Part shown: positions 8,072 to 19,700 of the stretch, one piece after another
Layout of the letters: each line of letters begins with the position of its first letter
Position numbering within the stretch: position 1 is the stretch's first letter
Source: Desulfuromonadales bacterium
GTDB taxonomy: Bacteria; Desulfobacterota; Desulfuromonadia; Desulfuromonadales; JAGXHI01
Length of the DNA stretch: 64,000 bases
Assembly (NCBI GenBank): GCA_024636295.1
Contig: JAGXHI010000038.1
Coordinates: 1-64,000 of the forward strand
Direction of reading: 5' to 3'
Notes under the pieces: generated by a model
What the model was told of the DNA's origin: nothing
Database searches by the model: none
Seen by the model: the letters and a program-made list of their open reading frames with translations, nothing else
Made by a program: the position numbers and the translations under genes

Positions 8072-9919
8072 TCAGATTATCCCGTGGAGAATTCCGCCAG
8101 GCGCGCCAAGGGCGTCCACTTTCTTCTCTACTTGGGGGTCCTCGATGAGAGGGGGGGCGTGATGCGGCTTGCTGCGGGCGTCGATAATCAGGGCGCCCGA
8201 ACAGCCCCAGTGTTTGGAATCCGTAGAGGCGCCGATCCCGTATAGGTCCTCTGCGGGGTTGGAGCGGGTAAAGGTGGCCCAGAGAAAGTTATCGAGAGTG
8301 CGTGAGGCGAACTCGCTATCATCCACGACCACCAGAAGAGGAAAGGCATTGATCGGATGATCGACCCGAAAGAACCTGCAGAAGGAATCCATCGCTGTCC
8401 TGCCGCAATCCGATGCGGGGGGACCCTGGAGAACAAGGACGCCGGGGAAGGCGATTCGGGGTTCGGAAAATCTTTCCGGCAATTCGAGATCTCCGGGAAA
8501 CTCCACGGGAAGCTCCCGCTGTTTCGACCCGACGGCAGCGATCACCACCTTGGAGCCCTCGTGAAGAGCGGTTCCCGAATAATCGAGAGTATCGATGGTG
8601 GTTCGGGTCTGAAAATGCAGGTCCCGACGCCAGTCGGCCCTCTCCAGGAGGTGGCGGAAAAAGGCTTCGATATCGTGGATGTCCAGACCCGGTTGATCCT
8701 CCCGCGCCGCGATAAACAGGTACTTGGCAAGGGAGAGCTGCCCCTGCCCGAGTATGGCGTTGGCCTGGGTGAGCAGCTCCTGCGGGCGGCGACGCTCGAC
8801 ATACGGAGTATACCGCTCACTGCCGATGGCCAGCAGCAGGGGGTGGACTCCCGCCGCATCCACTGCATGGACAGCATGCACTCCGGGCAGAATCGTCGGG
8901 ATCAGCGGGCCGGTCAATTCATGAATGAAGGCCCCGAACGTGGTGTCTTCCTGAGGCGGCCGGCCTACGGCAGTAAATGGCCAGATCGCGCCCTCCCGAT
9001 GGTAGACCGCATCCACCCTGAGAGCCGGAAAATCATGCTTCAGACTGTAATATCCAAGATGGTCGCCGAAGGGTCCCTCGGGGAGCTTGCGGACGGGGTC
9101 CACCGTTCCGCAAATGCAGAAGTCGGCTTCGGCAGGAATCGGCAGATTGCCGGAAGAGCGAACCAGCCGCAGTCGTCGTCCCCCCAGGATTCCAGCAAAA
9201 TAAAGTTCCGAGAAACCTTCCGGCAGAGGCATCACGGCTGCCAGTGTCAGGCTGGGCGGCCCTCCTACAAAAATGTTGACTCGAAAGGGTGTGTCCTGTT
9301 CAAGGGCCTCGGCATGGTGAATGCCGATGCCTCGATGTATCTGATAGTGAAGACCGATCTCCTCGTTGGTGCGGTACCGGTTGCCGGAAAGCTGGACCCG
9401 GTACATGCCAAGGTTCGAAGCGCGGATTCCCGGTCGGGATACGCTTTCCGAGTAGACCTGCGGAAGAGTGATAAAGGCGCCGCCGTCTTCCGGCCAGAAC
9501 TTCAACTGTGGAAGCTGATCGATGGTCGTGCGGTGGTCCAGCACCGGTCCGGTTCTGCAGGTGCGGGGAAGGGCGGAAGCGAGGCTCACCATCGCTCCGG
9601 CTCCGGATGCCGGATGCCGAAGAAGAGAGGCGGGATTTTCCTTCATTTCCCTGAGGCGAAGGATGGAATCAAGTGTGTCCCGGAACAGAAAACGGGTCCG
9701 TTCCAGAGTTCCAAAGAGATTTCCCAGAAGGGGAAAGCGGCAGCCTTTCACATTAGTGAAAAGAAGCGCCGGCCCGCCGGTCCGATAGACGCGCCGCTGG
9801 ATGGCCGCAACCTCCAGGTCAGGGCTGACTTCCTGATCAACTCGCAGCAATTGCCCGTTTTTTTCCAGGTCACGGACACATTCGGAAAGATTTCGGTATC
9901 CCATGGAATTCTCGCTCAC
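8072..9919 (-). CDS. UbiD-family decarboxylase
   Basis: UbiD enzymes are prenylated-FMN-dependent (de)carboxylases of aromatic and alpha,beta-unsaturated acids. The 615 residues show family hallmarks: N-terminal LRVDQEVSPDLEVAAIQRRV and GPALLFTNVKG, a central GIHHAE...VNIFVGGPPSLTLAAVMPLPEG, the EGPFGDHLGYYS block with the conserved E-P-F-G, and a long C-terminal domain with VVVDDSEF. This longer class occurs in menaquinone and aromatic metabolism of anaerobes; the substrate is not clear. No ubiX-like flavin prenyltransferase is in the window. The start may be this GTG or the ATG at 9906, where GAG lies 6 bp upstream. Confidence 0.88.
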   Translation of the reverse strand: MSENSMGYRNLSECVRDLEKNGQLLRVDQEVSPDLEVAAIQRRVYRTGGPALLFTNVKGCRFPLLGNLFGTLERTRFLFRDTLDSILRLREMKENPASLLRHPASGAGAMVSLASALPRTCRTGPVLDHRTTIDQLPQLKFWPEDGGAFITLPQVYSESVSRPGIRASNLGMYRVQLSGNRYRTNEEIGLHYQIHRGIGIHHAEALEQDTPFRVNIFVGGPPSLTLAAVMPLPEGFSELYFAGILGGRRLRLVRSSGNLPIPAEADFCICGTVDPVRKLPEGPFGDHLGYYSLKHDFPALRVDAVYHREGAIWPFTAVGRPPQEDTTFGAFIHELTGPLIPTILPGVHAVHAVDAAGVHPLLLAIGSERYTPYVERRRPQELLTQANAILGQGQLSLAKYLFIAAREDQPGLDIHDIEAFFRHLLERADWRRDLHFQTRTTIDTLDYSGTALHEGSKVVIAAVGSKQRELPVEFPGDLELPERFSEPRIAFPGVLVLQGPPASDCGRTAMDSFCRFFRVDHPINAFPLLVVVDDSEFASRTLDNFLWATFTRSNPAEDLYGIGASTDSKHWGCSGALIIDARSKPHHAPPLIEDPQVEKKVDALGAPGGILHGII

Positions 9920-10052
9920 TCCAGCCTACGGGGTACGGCATCATAAACAACCGCGGCAGAAAAAACAACCCGACCTCTCTTCCGGCAAGTTCGCACAGGA
10001 AGTAACAGAACAGAATTTTCAGGGCCTTAGAAGAGGTGAAAGGCATTAAGAC

Positions 10053-10727
10053 ATGATCAGTGCATCCGTTACTCAGGGGGAAGAAGTCAAGATCGTTTTT
10101 GTGGATGATCATGAGATCTTTCATGATTGCATCCGGCATCTCTTCGACCTCCAGGAAAACATGCTGATGCTGGGGGTGGCCAATAATGGATGGACAGCCA
10201 TCAAGGTGGTCAGGGAGAGCTCTCCCGATGTTGTGGTGATGGATATCTCCATGCCGGGACTGAATGGCATCGACGCTACTCGAAGAATTCTTTCTGAAAA
10301 TCCCGACATCAGGATCATCGCGCTCTCCATGCATTCTGATCGGGAGATGATCCTGCAGATTCTGAAGGCAGGCGCCAGGGGGTACGTGCTCAAGGACTGC
10401 GCTTTCCAGGATCTGGTCACCGCCATAAAGGCGGTCACCAAGGATCAAATGTACCTCAGTCCCAAAATAACCGGTTACATACTAAACGATTTTTTGAACG
10501 CCGCGGAGCAGGAAAGCTCCTTTGAAATACTGAGTCCCAGAGAACGAGAAGTGCTGCAGCTAGTCACCGAGGGCAGGGCGACGAGGCAGGTCGCCGAGCA
10601 TCTGAATGTGAGCATCAAAACGGTGGAGACTCACCGTTCCCAGATCATGAGGAAGCTTAACTTGAAGAGTCTGCCCGAACTGACCAAATATGCTCTGCGT
10701 GAGGGCCTGACCAGTCTTGACTTCTGA
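10053..10727 (+). CDS. NarL/FixJ-type response regulator
   Basis: 224 residues. The receiver domain has D18/D19, phospho-acceptor D64 (VVVMDISMPG), S92 and K114 (GYVLKD). A linker is followed by a LuxR-type helix-turn-helix from about 155 to 215 (LSPREREVLQLVTEGRATRQVAEHL...KTVETHRSQIMRKL). The start ATG follows the purine-rich AAGAGGTGAAAGG. No histidine kinase is adjacent, so it is an orphan regulator whose target is unknown. It lacks an AHL-binding domain and is not a second quorum-sensing receptor. Confidence 0.93.
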   Translation: MISASVTQGEEVKIVFVDDHEIFHDCIRHLFDLQENMLMLGVANNGWTAIKVVRESSPDVVVMDISMPGLNGIDATRRILSENPDIRIIALSMHSDREMILQILKAGARGYVLKDCAFQDLVTAIKAVTKDQMYLSPKITGYILNDFLNAAEQESSFEILSPREREVLQLVTEGRATRQVAEHLNVSIKTVETHRSQIMRKLNLKSLPELTKYALREGLTSLDF

Positions 10728-10842
10728 TCTATTTGAACGCCAGCCGAAATTCAGGTTTTGCGAGAAGGTAAATCAGGGTTTCCCTGATAGTATTCCGCGG
10801 CCTTCTCCCATACAATGTTCCCTGGTAAAAAACTTCCCTGGA

Positions 10843-10975
10843 GCAGCACTCCATGGTCCATTGCGCAGAGAACGTCGGATTGCTTTAAATTTCCGGAAGT
10901 AGATTTCAAATCCGGTAACCGTCGAGGAGGGGGCGACGGTTGCAGTCTTCTGCGCAATGGACCATGGGGTGCTGC
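10843..10975. repeat. Long imperfect hairpin element between converging genes
   Basis: Two 27-bp arms (10843-10869 and 10949-10975) are inverted copies with one mismatch, built around CCATGGTCCATTGCGCAG. The 79-bp loop holds a second perfect hairpin, AACCGTCG (10917-10924) with CGACGGTT (10934-10941), and a CCGGA/TCCGG pair, so the 133 nt would fold as a branched structure. It lies in the 365-bp gap between the converging regulator and flavoprotein genes. There is no T-run after the outer stem, so it is not a simple terminator. It could be a structured RNA or a small non-autonomous mobile element; no direct target repeat was noticed. Confidence 0.75.
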
Positions 10976-11092
10976 CGGTCTCAAGCCGTATCGCTCTTCC
11001 TCCCGACCACTGGCCTGTTCAGAAATGCCGCATTTGACCTTTCATCTGCCCATCGGCCTTTTCCGGCCTTTTAAACAGGTATTCATTACTTT

Positions 11093-12484
11093 TCAATCCT
11101 GTTGACGCCGGCGAATATTCTCCCGGGCCGCCAGATGCAGGCCTTCGCTGAGGGTGGGGTAGACATGAACGGTGGAGGCCAGATCATACACGGTCAATCC
11201 ATGGCGCACCGCCAGGGTTGCTTCGTGGATGATGTCGGCGGCACGGGGGGTCAGCATCTGCACGCCGAGAATCCGGCCCGATTCCCTTTCGGTCCACATC
11301 AGAATCCCTCCCTTCCTGCCGCCCATGACATGGGATTTGGCAACGTGTTGAAGGTCCAGATAGGTTTCCACCACCTCTTCTCCCCGAGCATCGGCCTCGG
11401 CGGGGCTGATTCCTACCGATGCGGCCTCTGGATCGGTAAAGACCGCCATGGGAGTATGCCGATGATCGATCCTCCGGTGGGCAGAAGGATCAAACATGTT
11501 TGTCACCGCCGCTTCCGCTTCCAGTGCTCCCGCAGGGGCGATGAGTGGAGGACCTGTGCAGTCTCCCGCCGCCCATATCCCTTCTGTGGAGGTTCGCTGC
11601 TGTTCATCGACGAGAATGAATCCCCCATCGTTCACCTTCACTCCCGCCTCCTCCAGCCCGATGCCCCCGGTGGCCGGGGCAGTGCCGATGGCAAGCATGA
11701 TCTGATCGGCTGAAAAAATTCTTTCTTCTCCCTCAATATCGGTCAGGAGCCGGCATGTTCCATTCTCCCGAAAGGCTTTCCGAAGCTCCACCCCGAATTC
11801 CATTGTTGCACCCTCTGCCCTGAACAGGTCCTGGAAAAGAGATGAGAGGCGAGGATCAAATTCTTTCAGAACCCGGTCTCCCCTTTCAAGAACGGTCACC
11901 TCCGTTCCGAAGCGGAGAAACATCTGTCCCATTTCGAGGGCAATGACTCCCCCTCCGACCATGATCAGCGAGCGAGGAAAGCATGTAAGGTGAAGGGCGG
12001 AATAACTGGTGAGATATCCGACCTCCGCCAGTCCGGGAATGCGCAGAGTCCGGGGAACCCCGCCGCAGGCGATCAGAAATCGATCGCTGACCAGGATTTC
12101 CGCGCCGACCTGCATTTCCCGTGGGGATATAAAACGTCCGTGGCCCTGGAACACCTCGATCTGCTCGACGGAATCCAGCTTCTGCTGGTAGTGTTCGTGA
12201 CGGACGATATCCACCGCCGCACGTTTGGCGGACATGAGCTGTTCACAATGCAAGGGCCCCGCACGGAGATTGAGTCCGAAAGGCTCTCCGCGACGGGCCT
12301 CGAAATAGGCTTCAGCCTTGTGGATGAGTGTTTTGCTGGGAATGCAGCCCCAGTTGACGCACGTCCCTCCCAGTTGGCTCTGCTCCACCATGAGAACCCT
12401 GGCCCCGAGCTCGGCCGCCTTAAGAGCGCCGGCAAAGGCCGTGGTTCCGGATCCGAGAATAGTCAAATCATAATGAAGTGTCAT
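11093..12484 (-). CDS. FAD-dependent pyridine-nucleotide disulfide oxidoreductase, MerA-like
   Basis: 463 residues with an FAD-binding motif GSGTTA (11-16), redox-active cysteines in GGTCVNWGCIPSK (C42, C47), an NAD(P)-binding motif GGGVIALEMGQ, the second FAD motif IWAAGDC, and the C-terminal H-V-Y-P-T-L-S-E-G His/Glu pair of the dimer partner. The core is closest to mercuric reductase. However, both the N-terminal metal-binding domain and the C-terminal cysteine pair of MerA (usually the last residues) are missing; the protein ends in RENIRRRQQD. It is probably a disulfide or quinone-type reductase rather than a true mercuric reductase. No mer genes are nearby. Confidence 0.88.
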   Translation of the reverse strand: MTLHYDLTILGSGTTAFAGALKAAELGARVLMVEQSQLGGTCVNWGCIPSKTLIHKAEAYFEARRGEPFGLNLRAGPLHCEQLMSAKRAAVDIVRHEHYQQKLDSVEQIEVFQGHGRFISPREMQVGAEILVSDRFLIACGGVPRTLRIPGLAEVGYLTSYSALHLTCFPRSLIMVGGGVIALEMGQMFLRFGTEVTVLERGDRVLKEFDPRLSSLFQDLFRAEGATMEFGVELRKAFRENGTCRLLTDIEGEERIFSADQIMLAIGTAPATGGIGLEEAGVKVNDGGFILVDEQQRTSTEGIWAAGDCTGPPLIAPAGALEAEAAVTNMFDPSAHRRIDHRHTPMAVFTDPEAASVGISPAEADARGEEVVETYLDLQHVAKSHVMGGRKGGILMWTERESGRILGVQMLTPRAADIIHEATLAVRHGLTVYDLASTVHVYPTLSEGLHLAARENIRRRQQD

Positions 12485-12892
12485 GGTTACCCATCTGATT
12501 CATCAGGTGAAAGGAATTGTTTACACTCCCCATCCCGATAGCGATCTCTGCCAGAACATCCGTCCGATTGACCTCCAGGGCAATCCGCGTCAGCACATCC
12601 ATATCGTGACGTTCTCCCTGCCTTTGCTGACATTCTCGAAAAGTATAACAGGAAAACGGAACCGTTTTTGCAACTGGAAGAACGGCCGAAGTTTTTGCTC
12701 CAGATAAATGATATTGAAAATAGATTTTTCGATTGAAAAACTATTTAGAATATTAAAATAGTTTCAGTTAGTAAGTTTGCAAAAGAAAGAAGTACTAAAT
12801 ACTGGAAAAGAGAGCAAAATTATTGCTCTGGATAAATTTTCATGATAATAAATCTCTGAATTTATATTTTATGTAAATAACAGGAGGAAAAA
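12485..12892 (+). promoter_or_regulatory. AT-rich leader of the outer-membrane protein gene, with two hairpins
   Basis: No gene is seen in these 408 bp. The last 200 bp are strikingly AT-rich compared with the rest of the window. They hold two perfect inverted repeats: AAACTATTT (12738-12746) with AAATAGTTT (12756-12764), and AGAGCAA (12811-12817) with TTGCTCT (12823-12829). A strong ribosome binding site, AGGAGG, precedes the ATG at 12893. This suggests a long structured 5' leader or operator sites for the surface-protein genes downstream. The promoter of the divergent flavoprotein gene should lie near 12490-12600. Confidence 0.5.
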
Positions 12893-13672
12893 ATGAAGCG
12901 GTTTATAACTCTGGCAATTGTTTTATTGCTTTCCCTTTCTTCACAATCCATGGCCGGGCTTTTCGGGCCGGCGACCTCGCTGACCGAGCCCGGTAGTTTC
13001 TATCTGGGCGGCGGTTACACCTATTTTCCCGCAGACATAAAAAGGGGCAATCTCCGGGAGCTGGAAACGAAGCAGAATCAGCTTTTTATCCAGGGCGGTA
13101 TGGGCCTGACCGGCGGATGGGAGGTTTATGTGCGAGGTGGAATCGCTGACTGGCAGGTGGAGAACGGATATCTGAACAGTGGTGACGAATCGGACAGCGG
13201 CGTTCTGCCCTTTGGCTCGGTGGGGGTGAAGGGGCCTGTTTATATCGGTAAATATCTGACGATAGGCCCTTTTTTCCAGGCGAGTTACTTCTCGCTTTAT
13301 GATGACGATATATCCGTCGGAACCGTGGATGTCGTAGTAGACGGAACCAGCACGGAAATCACCAATGCGTCTGAAAAGATCTATTTCGACAATCTCTGGG
13401 AGTTCAATGCGGGAATCACCCTGCAGATGATGATGGAGGGGGCCTACCTTTACGGCGGTCCTTTTTACTATGTGGCCTCCTCGGAATACCGAAGCGTGAT
13501 CAGCGGCGACCAGGGTTCTTTTCGCGTCGCGGATACGGACCTGGAAGAGGACAAAAACATCGGCGCCTTCATCGGAGTCCGGTGGCCTCTGAAAAACGGG
13601 CTCAGCATCGATTTCGAAGGTCTTTACAAGAGCGATTTCTCTCTCGGCGCCGCGGTTCATTACGCATTTTAA
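12893..13672 (+). CDS. Outer-membrane beta-barrel protein
   Basis: 259 residues with a cleavable signal peptide (MKRFITLAIVLLLSLSSQSMA, cut about 21/22). Alternating strands follow (SFYLGGGYTYF, QLFIQGGMGLTGGWEVYVRGGI, LTIGPFFQASYFS, LEFNAGITLQMM-like segments) and the last residue is Phe (AVHYAF), the usual outer-membrane insertion signal. The fold resembles small 8-10-stranded barrels. It lies 85 bp upstream of the giant Ig-like lipoprotein and probably shares its leader promoter. A role as an anchor or secretion partner is possible but not shown by sequence. Confidence 0.8.
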   Translation: MKRFITLAIVLLLSLSSQSMAGLFGPATSLTEPGSFYLGGGYTYFPADIKRGNLRELETKQNQLFIQGGMGLTGGWEVYVRGGIADWQVENGYLNSGDESDSGVLPFGSVGVKGPVYIGKYLTIGPFFQASYFSLYDDDISVGTVDVVVDGTSTEITNASEKIYFDNLWEFNAGITLQMMMEGAYLYGGPFYYVASSEYRSVISGDQGSFRVADTDLEEDKNIGAFIGVRWPLKNGLSIDFEGLYKSDFSLGAAVHYAF

Positions 13673-13756
13673 CGGCAAAAAAGAACAATTTTTGACAGGG
13701 CGGTGTCGGTTTTCGACTTATTTTTGAGGGAAGCCTCAGGTGTTGCGGAGGGCATG

Positions 13757-16700
13757 ATGAAAAAGTTTTCGGCTATTGCTTTAATTTTTTTCACGGCGAT
13801 TTCTTTCGGTCTGACCGGCTGTGGCGGCGGCAGCGGAAGCGATGCTCCGAGCGGCACGTTAAATCCCGCTCCGGATCCGACTCCCGGAGGAGGCGGGGAT
13901 GGGGGCGGGGATGGAGGAACCGGAGGCGGTGGGGGAACGACGGATCCGACAATAGGTCCGCCCGCCAGCATTGTGTTGACACACTCCCTGGATGGCAGCG
14001 TTCTCTCCAAGGGCGGTCAGCTCACCGTAACCGCAACCATCACCGATTCCGAAGGTAGCTATGTAGCCAATGGTACGGAGGTGAATTTCACCGCAAGCGC
14101 CGGCTCCATTACCTCTTCCGCAATAACCAACGGAGGCAAGGCTGAAGTCGTTTTTAACGCCGGGACCTCGGGAGGCACCATCAAAATCACCGCTACGACC
14201 GGGGTGAATCTTGCGGCAAGCCTTTCGCTTCAGGTGGCTACCGGGGAAGTTGCGTCCATTGTAAAGGAAAGCATCACTCCCACTACCATCGGGGTGAAAG
14301 GGAGTGGAAACGAGGAGATCGCCAGTATTCTTTTCAAGGTTCTGGATGGGAACGCCAACCCGGCATCCGACGGGACGCTGGTTAATTTCGTGATCAGCAC
14401 ACCCCTGAACGGGGGTGAGAACCTTTCGGTGGCCTCGGCGGAAACCGCGGGTGGTCTCGTGGGAGTTTCCCTCCAGAGCGGCACGGTTTCGGGAACGGTC
14501 AAGATAAAGGCCACCATTGACGGCACCAATATTTCCACCGAGGCCTCGGTGACCATCGCCAGCGGATTGCCGGATGCCGAGCACATCAGCATTGCCGCTG
14601 AATTTCTTAACATGGCCGGAGGGGTGCGGTTCGGATTGCAGGATACCATCACGGCCTTCGCGGGGGACCGCTATGGAAATGTGGTGCCCGATGGCACACC
14701 CATCAGTTTCATTTCCGAATGCGGAACCATTGGAACGAGTGACGGGTTCACGACTTCCACCAACTTCGGAGAGGCTACCGGGGTATTGCAAACATCCAAC
14801 CCCACTACCCCGAATCTTTCTGGCCCGAGCGGCTCGGGCAATCCCGGTTTCTGCCAGATCGTTGCCTATACGCCAGGGCGGGAGACTTTCGAGGATCTGA
14901 ACGGCAATGGCATCTATGATGAAGGGACGGACTCCTGTCGTACCGATTTGGAGGAGCCGTATATCGATGCGAATGACAATGGCCGGTGGGATCCGGGAGA
15001 AACCTATATAGACGCAAACAACAGCGGCACGTTTGATGGTCCCAACGGTACCTGTGACGACAGTTCAATGATCTGGACCGGCATGAACGTGCTCATGTCC
15101 GATTACTCCGGGCCGATCAATCTTCAGCCCAGCAGCTTCGGCATCGAGGTCGGAGACAGTCAGACATTCACATTTGATTTTAAGGATCTGGTCGGGAATG
15201 CCCTCGTCGCCGGTTCAACCGTGCAGGTGGAAACAACGGCCGGGACCTTGATGGGAATCGAGGAATATACCCAGGCGGATACAGTCGGGCCCGGGGCCTC
15301 GCTTTCTTTTGCACTTTACAGTGATCTAAATGCCACCGATCCTGAATTGGCCCAAGTCACCGTTACCATTTCTCCTCCCGCTCAGCCCGGTCCCCCTCAC
15401 AATAACGGGGCGGTTGTTTTTGAATATGCCATTGGCTGGATCAATCTGCCACCCGCATCCACGGGCACCCAGATGGTGAAGGAAGTCCAGATAACCCTCG
15501 GCGCGGAGAGTTTAGTAGCCGATAATCTCGCCGGCGTAACGGTGCGTGCCCAGGTCATTGACGTAAACGATCAACCGGTTGGCAACTCTCCAGTTTACTT
15601 CGCTTCAACCCTTGGGACGATCAGTACTGATCCCGTGTACACGGATGCCAACGGCTATGCTCAAACCACTCTTACCGCTGGCAGCAGCACCGGTACGGCA
15701 ACCGTCAGCGCGACTGCCGGAGGTTTCTCCAAGACCGCCGAGCTGCCATTCGTTGCAGGTCCGCCGGATATCGTGACGATTACCGCGGCGCCCAACGAGG
15801 TCAAACCTACCGGAACATCCACCATCACCGTGACCATTACGGATAAAAATTCCAACCCTGTGGCGGGAGAAACCGTCAACTTCTCCATTCCTGCCGCACA
15901 GAACTCCAGCGGCGGCACGGTGGAAGTCTCGGCCGAAACCAACAGCAGCGGCCAGGCGATCGTCACCTATACGGCGGGCAACAGCGTGGGCGCGGATACC
16001 GTCAAAGCGATCGCCGCCAGCAACGGCGAATCGATGACCACCTCCATTAACGTCACAACCGCCGCCGCCGCTCTGGATACTCTTGAGCTGTTCGCGGGGA
16101 GCACCTCCCTGGCCATCGGTTCCCAAAGCGTGCTGCTTCAGGCTACCGTCAAGGATACGGAGGGGAATCCCGTTCCGAGTCAAAAGGTGGTTTTTGCTGC
16201 TACGCTTGGAGAGCTGTCCGGCACTTCGGAGACAAAATCCGCAGATGCAGGAGCTGTTCTGGAGGCCTTAACGAATAATGACGGGATCGCAAAAGTCTAC
16301 CTCTTCACCGGAACATCCACCGGTTCGGCGACCGTAACGGCCAACGCAAGCGGACTCATAGACAGCGAAACCATTGCCGTGCTCGCCGGACCTCCGGCTC
16401 TGGTTGATGTCACAGCGGCGCCTGAAACGATCAAGCCCACAGGGTCCTCCAAGATCACAGCCCTGGTCACCGACAGCTTTGGCAATGCGGTCGTCGGCGA
16501 GACGTTAAACTTCATCGTCCCCGCGGCCACCAGCGAAAGTGGTGGAAGCGTAGGCGTTTCTGCCGTAACCAACGGAAGCGGGCAGGCGACTGTCACTTAT
16601 ACGGCCGGAGACCGCGTCGGCACGGAAGTCATAAAGGCGACTGCCGCCAGCAACGGGATTTCGGGAACGAAGTCCATCGTCGTGACCACCACCGCAGCCG

Positions 16701-19700
16701 CACTGGATTCCATCGACCTTTTCGTCGGAAGTTCCTCTCTCGCTGTGGGTGGATCCGAAAGCGTCCTTTTGCAGGCAACCGTGAAGGATACGGACGGCAA
16801 TCCCGTTCCGAGTCAGGAAGTGGTTTTTTCCGTCTCACTGGGACTTCTCTCGAACAGTCCTACTGCCGCGCCAGCGCCCGGTACCCAAAAGATCACTCTC
16901 AGCACCAACGCAACAGGAGTGGCGAAGGCTTACCTGTATGCGGGAACAACGACAGGCGCCGCCGGTGTCACTGTCAATGCCAGCGGATTGATCGACACCG
17001 ACAATGTGGCTTTTATTGCCGGGCCTCCTGATACGGTTATCGTCACCTCGGCGCCAAACACTGTAAAACCCACCGGTTCGACGAAAATTACCGCAACGGT
17101 CGCGGATATCAATGGAAATCCTGTCGTCGGCGAAACGGTTAACTTCAAGATACCGGTCGCAAATAATGAAAGCGCCGGAACAGTGGAAGCGGCGGCGGTG
17201 ACAAACGCGAACGGTCAGGCCGTAGTCACCTATACCGCAGGAAACGCCACCGGAACGGATCGGGTGGAGGCAACAGCAGGAAGCAACGGGCAATCCGGGT
17301 CGGTAGATATTCTCGTCAGTACCCTGGCGGCGGACCTTGACACTATCGAACTGTTCGCCGGCAGCACCACTCTTCAGGTCGGAGGACATTATGTCCTTCT
17401 GCGGGCCACCATTAAGGATACCGAGGGCAACCCGGTGACCAGCCAGCCGGTGGATTTTTCCACGACACTTGGAGATCTGGGGGCAGACCCTGCCGTTCCG
17501 CCCGGCGCCGGTACCAGTTCGACTCTCTCCGTCAATACGGATAACAACGGGGTTGCACGCGTTTACCTGTTCTCCGCCGATGATATCGGCACTGCCAATG
17601 TGCGGGCAAATGCCAGTGGGCTTATTGACGATGTGGTCATCAATTTCATCGCTGGTCCTCCGGCAACCGTTTCGGTCAATGCTGCTCCGAATGTAATCAA
17701 ACCCACGGGCTCCAGTCGAATCACCGCCACGGTGACCGATTCGGAAGGTAATCCGGTGGTGGGCGAGATCGTCAATTTCAATGTGTCGACCAACACCTCC
17801 AACGGCAGTCTGAGTCCGGCTTCCACGATTACCGATGCCAACGGGCAGGCCACCGTTCTTTATACCGCGGGCGATGGAACGGGAACAGATACCATAAAGG
17901 CGACCGCCAGCAGCAATACCCGGAGCGGTACGGTTGATATCGACGTCAGCACCCTTGCGGCCGACCTGAACTCTATCGAACTGTTCGCTGGCAGCACCAT
18001 TCTCCCGGTGGGAGGCAACCAGGTTCTCCTGCGGGCAACCATCAAGGATACCGAGGGTAATCCGGTGACAAGCCAGCCCGTCGATATCAGTACGAGTTTA
18101 GGATCTCTGGCTGCGACCCCCTCCGGACCGGGTGCGGGAACCTCCCTGACCGTCAATACGGACAGCAACGGGGTTGCCCGTGCCTATCTCTTCTCCGGCG
18201 ACGTTACGGGAACTGCAAATGTTCGGGCCAACGCCAGCGGCCTAATCGACGATGTAACAGTTCAGATCGTGGCCGGTTCACCAGCCACAGTAGAGGTGAC
18301 TGCTTCCCCGGAAATTATCAAACCGACGGGTTCTTCAACAGTAACCGCCACCGTCCTGGACAGTCTTGGTAACTGGGTGGTGGGTGAAACGGTGGTCTTC
18401 AATATAACTTCCAATTCCAGCGGCGGCAGTCTGGGATCGGTGACCGCTCCCACCAACGCCAGTGGGCAGGCAAAAATAACATACACTGCCGGAGCCGGTC
18501 TGGGTATCGATACAGTTTCGGCCACAACATCCAGCAACACTAAGACCGGTACGGTAGACATCAGCGTAGACCCCGGCACTTCCGGCTTCCTCCAGTCCAT
18601 CCAATTGACCACCGGGGGGCAAACTATCGTAGCCGATGGATCCAGTGAGGTCTTGCTTCGTGCGACAGTTCTCGATTCGGACGGGAATCCGGCACCCAGT
18701 CAGACGGTTTCTTTCAAAGCTACGGCTGGCACACTTTCGTCAGGCACCGGTGTAACCGATCAGAACGGAATCGCCGAGGTTTTCCTTACCGCACCTCCCA
18801 ATCTCGGAACTGCACTGGTCATCGCCACGGTAGGCGGAATCAACGACAGCGCCACTGTCGGTTTCGTGGCGGGCGAGGTCGCTTCCATCACCCTGACCTC
18901 CAGTCCAAATACCGTCGGCTCGGGCGGTCAGGCCACCCTTTCCGCCTTTGTCACCGATGCAAACGACAATCCCGTTGCTGAGGAATCGATTCAGTTCTAT
19001 TTCGCAGATCCAGCAGATAACATCAGCGGCGGAATACTGGAGACGGTTTTCGGAACCACGGATGTAAACGGGCGTATCAGAGTCGTTTACACCGCTGGTT
19101 CCAACCCCGGCACGGATACCGTATCCGTCCGGGCGACAAACGGCACCCTCGATTCGGTGAATATCACCGTCAGCGACACTGTGGCCAATATCGGGTCTCT
19201 GGACCTGATGGCGGTCAGTGAAATCATTACAGCAGACGGAATAAGCACCAGCCTTATCCAGGCAATCGTACTTGGAACCGATGGGCTGCCCAAAGCGGGG
19301 ATAACCGTCGACTTCGCAACGACTCAAGGTGTATTTCAAAGTACGGGAGATTCTGATACTTCCGTTCCTACGGATTCCAACGGAATAGCGGCTGTCGAAC
19401 TGCAATCTCTGGTGAAACCCGCTCTGGCCTACATAACCGCCTCTACGGCCGGATTCAATGCCCAAGCTCAGGTGAGATTCGTGCCCGGCGGCCCTGTTGA
19501 GGAATATTCCAGTATCACGGCCAACCCCAGCACCATCCCCGCCGATCCTGGTTTTTCAACAACGGTGACCGTTTTCCTCGCCGACGCCAATAATAATGCG
19601 GTGGAGGACGGGACCTTGGTCACCCTGCGGTCAACAGCCGGAACAATCCTGGAACCAACCGCCTCCACAACCGTTTCAGGAAGGGCGACTTTTATCCTCC

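Noticed and set aside
8357..9946. Long open frame on the plus strand opposite the UbiD gene
   Set aside because: It is antisense to a well-conserved decarboxylase, has no family signature or ribosome binding site, and its openness follows from the GC-rich codon pattern of the minus strand gene.
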